DNA of 40,473 nucleotides from Acidimicrobiia bacterium. Lineage in GTDB: Bacteria > Actinomycetota > Acidimicrobiia > Acidimicrobiales > Poriferisodalaceae. Location of the stretch: assembly GCA_022826045.1 (NCBI GenBank), contig JAJDVQ010000024.1, forward strand, positions 1-40,473, given 5' to 3'. Under the pieces are notes generated by a model. It saw only the letters and a list, made by a program, of their open reading frames with translations. It ran no database searches and was not told the DNA's origin. This document shows positions 9,422 through 16,194 of the stretch, piece by piece (position 1 is the first letter of the stretch; the number at the start of each line of letters is the position of its first letter). The position numbers and the translations under genes are program-made.

Positions 9422-10078
9422 TCAGCACCCACGATCGGTTAAGAGGCCGCGCGGATAGATCGGCTCTGAACGATTTCGAGCCGTGGAATCGCCTCTGGAT
9501 GGGTCTCTGACCTGCAGCATCGACACGACAGACGATGCGATTGCATACAGTCGTTTTATCAATCCGCTAACGCTCTTGGGCACCACATTGCGCGCCGGCA
9601 TCGAGAAGAACTTGCCGGTGTGCCCCTCGTACGGCGACTGCGCCATCATCTTGGCGATCTCGGGGACGGCTTCTTCCCACATCGCCCGCTTGTCGGCGCG
9701 GGCGATCTCGAAGCCGCCGAGCTCCATGTCGCTCGACGTCTCGCCGGTGCCGAACTCGACCCGGCCGTTCGAGATGATGTCGAGCGTGCCGATGCGCTCA
9801 GCCACCCGAGCCGGGTGGTTGTAGCCCGGCAGCACCGGCACGATGCCGTGCCCGATGCGGATGTTCTGGGTGGTTGCGGCGCAAGCCGACAGGAACACCT
9901 CGGGCGCCGAGGAGTGCGAATACTCCTCCAGGAAGTGGTGCTCCACTTCCCACACGGTGCTGAAGCCCAGCTTGTCGGCGAGCTGAACCTGTTCGAGTGC
10001 CTCGTGCACAATGCGGGCCTCGGCCCCGTCGTCCCACGGGCGCGGCAGTTGGTGTTCGTAGAAGATGCTGAAGCGCAT
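9422..10078 (-). CDS. Luciferase-like monooxygenase, 3'-truncated with a foreign tail
   Basis: Members of the LLM family oxidise substrates with FMNH2 or F420. The first ~168 residues are typical: MRFSIFYEHQLPRPW, WEVEHHFLEEYSHSSAPEVF, the glycine-rich IGHGIVPVLPGYNHPARVAERI, and DIISNGRVEFGTGE. Homology stops after ARNVVPK (break near base 9575). The remaining ~50 residues (SVSGLIKRLYAI...) look random and basic. Full-length members have about 340-400 residues, so roughly half the barrel is missing and the product is probably inactive. The break abuts the restriction-modification gene. The start has AAGGGA upstream. It follows the serine hydrolase gene on the same strand with a 96-base gap. 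Confidence 0.8.
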   Translation of the reverse strand: MRFSIFYEHQLPRPWDDGAEARIVHEALEQVQLADKLGFSTVWEVEHHFLEEYSHSSAPEVFLSACAATTQNIRIGHGIVPVLPGYNHPARVAERIGTLDIISNGRVEFGTGETSSDMELGGFEIARADKRAMWEEAVPEIAKMMAQSPYEGHTGKFFSMPARNVVPKSVSGLIKRLYAIASSVVSMLQVRDPSRGDSTARNRSEPIYPRGLLTDRGC

Positions 10079-10174
10079 GCCGTTTCCCTTCGAGCGGCGA
10101 TGAGCGGCTCGTAGTGTGCCGTGACTGGCGCGACTCGGCGCGCCCGCCAGTGGGTGGCAGCGGGTTCGTTGCGC

Positions 10175-11326
10175 TCAGTCCATCGCAGCGATGCTGGCAA
10201 AGGCGGCATCCACGATGCGACCGCCCCGCGGGTCGCCGGTGATGGCGGCATCCATCCGGTTCATCACGTAGGCCACCGAGGTGCGCACGTCGAAGTCGAC
10301 GACGGCGATGGATCCGCCCCAGCCACCCCAGTACATGTGGTTCGGATTCGGGCTGGTCACCCAGCCGTCGAGCTGGCGAGCGAAGCCCAGGCCGTGCCGC
10401 AGTCGCAGCATCAGCACCTCGTCGATGTTGTCGACCTGCTCTTCGAGGCCCTTGCGCGCCCCGGCCTCGGACATGATCCGGACGCCGTCCACTTCTCCGC
10501 CGCAGGCCAGCATCGAGTGGACCCGCGCGACCGCACGGGCATTTCCGATCCCGCCCGCCGCCGGGATTTCGGCTGCTCGCCACGCACGCGTCCGGGGCTC
10601 GGTGGCGTCAAGCGAGCAGCTCGCCAAGGTGCGCACGGCAATCGAATCAGGGTCGATCGGCACCCCGCTCGCTTCGAGAACCTCCAGCAGGGACGGGGGC
10701 GGCAGCAGCTCGCCGACGCGGTGGTCTTCCGACGCGGGCAGGCTCATCCAGAAGTCCGCGCCGAGCGGCTCGGCGATTTCGGTGCGGAACCAATCCGCCA
10801 TGCGCTGGCCGGTGATGCGGTAGAGAATCTCGCCCTCGAGGTTGCCCTGGGTGACCGCGTGGTAACCCGACTTGGTGCCCGGCTCCCACCACAGTTCCTG
10901 GGCAGCCAGCCGTTCGGCGATCGCGTCGAGGTCGTACAGATCCTCGGCCGACACCGGCGGCACAAACCCGGGCAGGCCCGCCGTGTGCGACATGACGTGC
11001 CGCACCAGCACACCCTCCTTGCCGTTCTGGGCGAACTCGGGCCAGTACTCGCACACCCGCGCATCAAAATCCAGCTCGCCCCGATCAGCCAAGGCGAGCA
11101 TGCACGTCGCCGCCATGGTCTTGGTGGTGGAGTACACGTTCACGATCGTGTCCCGGTCCCACGGGGTGCCGTTCGGGTCGGCGTCTCCGGCCCAGATATC
11201 CACGACAGACTCGCCGTCGACGGTCACCGCCGCCGCCGCACCAACTTCGAGGCCTTCGCCGAAGTTCCGCTCGAAGGCGTCGCGGACTGCCTCGAATCCT
11301 TCCTTGCACGTGCCGTGTATCTCCAT
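10175..11326 (-). CDS. Beta-lactamase-family serine hydrolase (class C/EstB-like esterase)
   Basis: This 383-residue serine hydrolase of the class C beta-lactamase fold is most likely an esterase. Ser66-Thr-Thr-Lys69 (VYSTTKTMA) is the SxxK nucleophile/base motif, Tyr155 in GYHAVTQ replaces the YxN tyrosine, and YWGGWGGS near the C-terminus stands where penicillin-binding proteins have KTG. VMSHTAGLPGF is the usual flanking signature. No signal peptide is visible, so it is probably cytoplasmic, acting on small esters. It is transcribed leftward ahead of the truncated monooxygenase and may once have shared an operon with it. The 239-base gap to the divergent livF gene shows no further gene. 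Confidence 0.88.
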   Translation of the reverse strand: MEIHGTCKEGFEAVRDAFERNFGEGLEVGAAAAVTVDGESVVDIWAGDADPNGTPWDRDTIVNVYSTTKTMAATCMLALADRGELDFDARVCEYWPEFAQNGKEGVLVRHVMSHTAGLPGFVPPVSAEDLYDLDAIAERLAAQELWWEPGTKSGYHAVTQGNLEGEILYRITGQRMADWFRTEIAEPLGADFWMSLPASEDHRVGELLPPPSLLEVLEASGVPIDPDSIAVRTLASCSLDATEPRTRAWRAAEIPAAGGIGNARAVARVHSMLACGGEVDGVRIMSEAGARKGLEEQVDNIDEVLMLRLRHGLGFARQLDGWVTSPNPNHMYWGGWGGSIAVVDFDVRTSVAYVMNRMDAAITGDPRGGRIVDAAFASIAAMD

Positions 11327-11565
11327 GACCTGCCCTTCGTGCCATGCCGACCCACACGGCCGCCAATCCGGGGCTCATCATGGCAGCACCAGTCGCCGAC
11401 CACGCGCCACAACTCAGGCGCTGCGCGAAGAGGCGAGCCTTCTCGTTGTTCCGCCTGTTGTGTCCCGCTCCTGTTCGCTGTCGCTCACGGGCCGCTCGGG
11501 CCACGGCTCCGCCATTCAGCGAAGCCTCTAGCTTGGTACTGAGGTCCACACATGAGCGCGTTCAC

Positions 11566-12330
11566 ATGACCTGCACCGAGACCGAAGTGCCCCGCAGCGA
11601 CGCCTCGACGATCCCGGCGCTCGAGGTACGGAGCCTCGTGGCCGGCTGGGGCGGCGTGCCCGCCGTGCGCGACCTGTCGCTCCATGTCCATCCCGGCGAG
11701 GTGGTGGCGCTGCTGGGGCCCAACGGCGCCGGCAAGACCACCACGCTGCTGACCATCGCGGGAATCCTGCGGCCGATCGACGGCGAGATCGACGTGCTCG
11801 GCGAGCCGCTCGGCGGGGCCAGCGCGCACCAGGTGGCCCGCAGGGGCGCCGCGTTGCTACCCGAGGACCGCGGCATCTTCTTCCAGCTTTCCGTGGCGGA
11901 GAACCTGCGCTTGCACCGGCACCGCCGCAGCGAAGTGACCGAAGCCGACATCATCGGCTGGTTCCCGGCCCTCGAGCAGCTCCTGGACCGCCGCGCCGGG
12001 CTGCTCTCGGGCGGCGAGCAGCAGATGCTGGCGCTGGGCTGCAAGCTCATCGCCGATCCGAAGCTGCTCATGGTGGATGAGATGAGCCTCGGGCTCGCGC
12101 CGATCATCGTGGAGCGCCTGTTGCCGGTCGTGCGGCGCATCGCCGACGAAGCCGGCACCGCAGTGCTGCTGGTGGAACAGCATGTGCATGCTGCGCTCGC
12201 CATCACCGACCGGGCGTATGTGCTCAGTCGCGGCGAACTGGCGCTCTCGGGCGCGGCGGACGAACTGTCGCAGCGGCCCGAGGTGCTCGAGGCCAGCTAT
12301 CTCGGCGAGCGCATGTCGGGCCACGAGTAG
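11566..12330 (+). CDS. livF: Branched-chain amino-acid-type ABC transporter ATPase, LivF family
   Basis: This is a 254-residue ATPase subunit of a LivFGHMK-type importer. Walker A is GPNGAGKTT (residues 51-59), the signature is LLSGGEQQM (about 150), and Walker B is LLMVDEMSLGLAP. VEQHVHAALAITDRAYVLSRGE is typical of LivF. An ATG at 11566 is preferred; longer in-frame extensions upstream read as non-coding. The expected partners (binding protein, permeases, LivG) begin 7 kb downstream, beyond a 6.9-kb leftward cassette. The last ~27 codons are about 76 % identical in DNA to a gene-tail remnant at 19246-19334. Confidence 0.9.
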   Translation: MTCTETEVPRSDASTIPALEVRSLVAGWGGVPAVRDLSLHVHPGEVVALLGPNGAGKTTTLLTIAGILRPIDGEIDVLGEPLGGASAHQVARRGAALLPEDRGIFFQLSVAENLRLHRHRRSEVTEADIIGWFPALEQLLDRRAGLLSGGEQQMLALGCKLIADPKLLMVDEMSLGLAPIIVERLLPVVRRIADEAGTAVLLVEQHVHAALAITDRAYVLSRGELALSGAADELSQRPEVLEASYLGERMSGHE

Positions 12331-12344
12331 CGGAGGCCATCGAG

Positions 12345-12363
12345 CAGCGCGCTTGCGGCGCTG
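12345..12363. terminator. Hairpin between convergent livF and RTX genes
   Basis: CAGCGC (12345-12350) and GCGCTG (12358-12363) form a 6-bp stem around a 7-base loop. It exactly fills the 33-base gap between two convergent stop codons, consistent with a shared bidirectional terminator. Confidence 0.45.
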
Positions 12364-14121
12364 TCACGGTGCCGCTGGCAAGATCTCGCAGCCTGCTGTG
12401 GTGATGCCGTTGGCACAGGTGTCAGCATCAGTGCCACCGTCAAGATGGTCGTCGCCGTTTCCGCCGTCCAACGTGTCTTCGCCGGGCCCGCCCCAGAGCC
12501 GATCGCCGCCCGCGCCGCCCCACAGCATGTCCATGCCCAAGCCGCCGTGCAGCTCGTCGCGGTGGCGGCCGCCGTCGAGCCGGTCGTCGCCCGGCCCGCC
12601 CCACAGATGGTCGTCGCCGATACCACCGCCCAGAACATCGTTGCCCGCGCCGCCGTGCAGCTTGTCGCTGCCGCCGCCGCCTGTCAGCGTGTCAGCGCCG
12701 ATGCCGCCCCACAGGATGTCGATTCCTGCCCCGCCCCGCAGGACATCGTCACCCGCGCCGCCCCAGATACTGTCGCCGTCGGCTTGCCCGTCGAGCGTGT
12801 CCGCGTCCGGTCCTCCCCAGATCAAATCGTCTCCGCCGCCGCCCTCGGCGAAGTCGATGCCCGCGCCGCCCCAGATGCTGTCGCCGCCGCTGCCGCCATA
12901 GAGCTCGTCATCGCCGGCGCCGCCCCACAACTCGTCGATGCCGCCGTCCCCATAGAGCACATCCGCTCCTGCGCCGCCCGCGATGAGGTCGTCGCCAGCC
13001 CCGCCAAAGAGCGCATCCGCGCCGTCACCGCCGACGAGAATGTCGTTGCCGCCGCCGCCGCTGAGGATGTCGCCGCCGCCGAGGCCGCAGATCACGTCAT
13101 CGCCCGGCGTGCCTCTCAGCGTCTCCGCGCGGGAGGTGCCGACGATCGTGCAGCCTGACAGGCCCACCATCACCGAAACCCGAGCTTCGGCGCATGCACC
13201 CAGGGTGTCGCAGATCTCATAGACGAGCGAGTCCTGCCCGCCCGACGCCGCAGCCGTGTACTCGACCGCGACACCCCTCTCAGGAACGGTGACGACTCTC
13301 GCGCTGCCGCTTGCCGGCGCCGCTGTGACCACAAGCGTCGCGATGTCGAGATCTTCATTGGGGTCGTGATCGTTGTCGAGCACATCGATCCGCGCTGTCC
13401 CTGACGTGTCCACCCACACCCAGTCATCTGTCGCAACCGGTCCCGACTGGGCGACAGCCTCCGCCGGGGACAGCACTATCTCGTAATCGTCGTCAATCGT
13501 CGTGTCAGCCATGTCCGCGCTGTACACGGTGTCCATCCCCGGCCCGCCGTGAACGGTGTCGATGCCTGCGCCCGCCACGATCCGGTCATCGCCGCCGTTG
13601 CCGTAGATCGTGTCGGCGCCTTCGCCGCCGTAGATCCACTCGACCCCGGCGCCCCCCAGCACAATGTCGTCTCCGCCCTTCGCATCGATCACATGAAACG
13701 CCCGATGATCGTCACGGTCCGGCACGCAGATCACGTCATCGCCTTCCGTGCCCTCGATGGTCGTCACGCCAGCCGCGCCCGTCACCGTGCACCCGGCATC
13801 CACAGTGACAGTCAGATCAGCTTCGACGCCGATGCCCCACCCGTCGTACACCGCGTACGTGGCATCGACCGCTCCCCAGAAGCCGGCATCCGGCGAGAAC
13901 GTCACGATCCCGGTCACAGCGTCCACCGAGAACTCGCCGCCGACAACAGGACGCACTTCCACCGACGACGGGTCCAAGGAACCGCCGGACGGCGTCACAT
14001 CATTCGCGAGCACAGCCACCTGCACCGGCTGGCCCAGCGGTGTCGATGCGGTGTCGTCAACAGCGCACGGCGCCACACCCGGATACGCCACCACAGGAGA
14101 CACAATGCGCGCTGTATGCAC
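12364..14121 (-). CDS. RTX calcium-binding repeat protein, C-terminal part (frameshifted)
   Basis: This is the main part of a secreted or surface protein. It begins with cadherin-like/Ig-like domains (AVDDTASTPLGQPVQVAVLANDV, then a second DDWVWVDTSGTARIDVLDNDH), each of the type found in VCBS/Big_9 adhesins. It continues with more than a dozen RTX nonapeptides of the form GGxGxDxLx, mostly in the last ~240 residues (for example GGDGADALFGGAGDD). These bind Ca2+ and fold as a beta-roll. The frame joins the N-terminal part (13995-14837) if one G is added to the six-G run at 14121-14126. As given, it has no upstream start of its own except a GTG at 14121 made by that run. No type I secretion genes are nearby. 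Confidence 0.8.
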   Translation of the reverse strand: MHTARIVSPVVAYPGVAPCAVDDTASTPLGQPVQVAVLANDVTPSGGSLDPSSVEVRPVVGGEFSVDAVTGIVTFSPDAGFWGAVDATYAVYDGWGIGVEADLTVTVDAGCTVTGAAGVTTIEGTEGDDVICVPDRDDHRAFHVIDAKGGDDIVLGGAGVEWIYGGEGADTIYGNGGDDRIVAGAGIDTVHGGPGMDTVYSADMADTTIDDDYEIVLSPAEAVAQSGPVATDDWVWVDTSGTARIDVLDNDHDPNEDLDIATLVVTAAPASGSARVVTVPERGVAVEYTAAASGGQDSLVYEICDTLGACAEARVSVMVGLSGCTIVGTSRAETLRGTPGDDVICGLGGGDILSGGGGNDILVGGDGADALFGGAGDDLIAGGAGADVLYGDGGIDELWGGAGDDELYGGSGGDSIWGGAGIDFAEGGGGDDLIWGGPDADTLDGQADGDSIWGGAGDDVLRGGAGIDILWGGIGADTLTGGGGSDKLHGGAGNDVLGGGIGDDHLWGGPGDDRLDGGRHRDELHGGLGMDMLWGGAGGDRLWGGPGEDTLDGGNGDDHLDGGTDADTCANGITTAGCEILPAAP

Positions 14122-14837
14122 CCCCCAGCAGGGTTCGCGCCCGACGCGACCACCGCATAGCCCCGAGGCGCTGGATCCACCGTCGCAGCAGGCACCGCCG
14201 GCACCGACCACGTCACTTCGATCAAGCCATCGGCATCCGCTGTCACGTCCGCCAGCACCGGCGCGCTCGGCGTGGCGTCTCCGAGCGATGCCGACTGCCC
14301 TGTGAAGCTCACCGTCGCGCCTGCGGCGAACCCCGAAGCCGCCAAGGTGATCTGCTCCGCAGGCGAACTGAACAGCGCTGCACAACCCGACAACTCAGCA
14401 GCCCGATACACCCACATCACACCAGTCGTGACATCGATGTCGCCGTCTGGTCCTCCCTCTGATCCTTCGGCATCCCTGGCTGGCGTATCATTCGCAGAGG
14501 CGCCCGCATCTCCAACGCGTACAGCTTCCTCCCATATCCCCGCATCGACCGTCCGCACCGACATGCCCGCGCCCGGCGCAGGCTCCCGACTCCCGCGCGT
14601 GCCGGACTCAGACACCACTTCGGCAATCTCCGACGATGTCGTCTGTCCAACCCCCGTTACAACCCGATTCCCATCGTTGCCGCGAGAAACGTTGCTCGCG
14701 CAGCCCCAAGCCAGCAACCCCACTCCAGCGGCAATGCCCCACAGTGTCAGCAGTCTCGCCGCAGGCCGCAGGCCATCCCGCCGACACTCAATGCGCCCTG
14801 CTACACGTACCGCACCACACCCCTCATCAGCCATCAT
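13995..14837 (-). CDS. RTX lipoprotein, N-terminal part with lipobox (frameshifted)
   Basis: The N-terminus has a basic stretch, a hydrophobic helix (LLTLWGIAAGVGLLAWGC) and a lipobox ending at Cys46, so the protein should be a lipoprotein anchored outside the membrane. A Ser/Gly/Asp-rich spacer follows. An Ig-like module comes next (LAASGFAAGATVSFTGQSA) and reads to about VVASGANPAGG near base 14127. The frame then leaves the coding path at the six-G run and ends in non-homologous residues at 13995. Real protein sequence continues in the -1 neighbouring frame (12364-14121). Together they would make about 824 residues. The first ATG overlaps the stop of the RDD gene upstream, giving coupled translation. 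Confidence 0.75.
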   Translation of the reverse strand: MMADEGCGAVRVAGRIECRRDGLRPAARLLTLWGIAAGVGLLAWGCASNVSRGNDGNRVVTGVGQTTSSEIAEVVSESGTRGSREPAPGAGMSVRTVDAGIWEEAVRVGDAGASANDTPARDAEGSEGGPDGDIDVTTGVMWVYRAAELSGCAALFSSPAEQITLAASGFAAGATVSFTGQSASLGDATPSAPVLADVTADADGLIEVTWSVPAVPAATVDPAPRGYAVVASGANPAGGCIQRALCLLWWRIRVWRRALLTTPHRHRWASRCRWLCSRMM

Positions 14838-15469
14838 CGTTCCGCCGATCCCTGCCGCTCACTGGCCGCTTCACGCGGCGACAGTTGACTGCCGCATGCA
14901 GGAGCAATCAGCTCCCGTCGAATGACAACCAGCATCGTGCCGGCCGCTAGGTCATGCCAGCCGCGGCGATCTTCATTGCACAATGCAGACAGCAAGACCG
15001 ATAGCCACACAATGAATGACGACGTGCCTAGTAGGGACAAGGAAATTGTAATTCCAATGTCGATCGCCACTGCATTTCCTATGAGAATACCAACGCCAGC
15101 AGACAAAAAACAGACAATAGCCGGCATCAAACAACGACTTGGGAGACGCCAGATCGAAGCTCTCGCAGTCATATATTTGTGCTCCTTGACCACGATGCCA
15201 AACGCATTCTTTCCGATAGATGTGCGACTCAATGTCTCTACCAGAAACTCAACGATCACAGCAATGGCTACCGAAAACCCGAACCATACCCAAAGATCAC
15301 TGTCACTGTATGGACAATGCGACATGAGGCACTGGTCAACTATGTAGAGCGCTCCGAGCGCAAACAGTATTCCGCCCACAGAACACATCACTGCGAAATC
15401 AATAACTCGCGCCAAAAACCTCGCCGTCATGGCAGCGGGCACGAAAGTCTGCGCCCCTCCGGCTATCAT
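14834..15469 (-). CDS. RDD-family membrane protein (downstream copy)
   Basis: This 211-residue protein has the RDD-family features: ARFLARVIDFAVM at the first helix (Arg...Asp), SIGKNAFGI after the second pair of helices, and NEDRRGWHDLAAGTMLV near the end. There are about four to five membrane helices. RDD proteins are poorly understood; some are linked to ion or Na+/H+ transport or help neighbouring membrane systems. It overlaps the stop of the other RDD gene by ATGA and the start of the RTX lipoprotein gene, so it is translated with them. Its base composition is clearly poorer in G+C than the flanking transporter genes. Confidence 0.8.
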   Translation of the reverse strand: MIAGGAQTFVPAAMTARFLARVIDFAVMCSVGGILFALGALYIVDQCLMSHCPYSDSDLWVWFGFSVAIAVIVEFLVETLSRTSIGKNAFGIVVKEHKYMTARASIWRLPSRCLMPAIVCFLSAGVGILIGNAVAIDIGITISLSLLGTSSFIVWLSVLLSALCNEDRRGWHDLAAGTMLVVIRRELIAPACGSQLSPREAASERQGSAER

Positions 15470-16194
15470 TTGAGATTCCTAGCACGGTTCGGCGAAAACC
15501 GGATCCTGCTGCGCTCGCTGCCATCTGCATCCCGAGTCAGTGTATCTTGCACACGGCCCGCGCGATCTTGCATCTGTTGGTCGCCAGATTCAAACATCTT
15601 CGAATGCCGATCTACGCTCATCAACACAGTGCCCGCCGCCACGTCATGCCAGCCGCGACGGTCAGCGCGGAACAACGCCGATGCCATAGCCGACAGCCAC
15701 ACCGCGCCGCCCGAGACGGCCGACAATCCAACTACGAGAGAGAACCGGATGTGGGCCTCTAACGCATATGCACACAGGAGCGACAGGCCTGCGATAAGCC
15801 CGCATGCTGAGACAGACATGGCATAACGGCCGACAGCCTGTTTGAATGACGCTGGTCGGCAGGGGTGCTTTGCACAACGAAGCTCAATACCCGTGGCTGT
15901 CTTGCCGATCGACAACGGCATTCCAAGCTTCACGCATTTAGTGGCAAGCAAGTACGGCTCATAACCAAGCGCAGCAACTGCAGCCACAGCAAAAAACAGA
16001 ACCGCTTCCCTATAGTTTACCCTATATTCCCCTGCACTCCAACTGATGTGTTCCGCCGCAAACCATGTCATGAGTGGGACCGGCAACAGCGCCACGCCAC
16101 ACACGCCGCCCATCAGAACCAGGTCAACGATACGGGCAGCCACTCGATCGCTCACCGGAGCTGGTTTCATCTTGCTTGGCACAGAAAATGACAT
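15466..16194 (-). CDS. RDD-family membrane protein (upstream copy)
   Basis: This 242-residue paralogue of the next gene has RDD hallmarks: DRVAARIVDLVLMGG in helix 1, PLSIGKTATGIELR, and FRADRRGWHDVAAGTVLMSV. Roughly five hydrophobic helices are present, followed by a charged C-terminal tail of about 45 residues (MFESGDQQMQDRAGR...) absent from the other copy. The ATG at 16194 shares its A with the stop codon of the esterase gene (TGATG); a GTG at 16197 is an alternative. Two divergent RDD proteins side by side suggest a hetero-oligomer. Function is unknown; an ancillary role for the secreted products on either side is an inference from coupling. Confidence 0.8.
   Translation of the reverse strand: MSFSVPSKMKPAPVSDRVAARIVDLVLMGGVCGVALLPVPLMTWFAAEHISWSAGEYRVNYREAVLFFAVAAVAALGYEPYLLATKCVKLGMPLSIGKTATGIELRCAKHPCRPASFKQAVGRYAMSVSACGLIAGLSLLCAYALEAHIRFSLVVGLSAVSGGAVWLSAMASALFRADRRGWHDVAAGTVLMSVDRHSKMFESGDQQMQDRAGRVQDTLTRDADGSERSRIRFSPNRARNLK

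Noticed and set aside
12400..13100. Regular short repeats that could suggest a CRISPR or satellite array
   Set aside because: The periodicity is 27 bases in frame and encodes RTX nonapeptides. There are no unique spacers.
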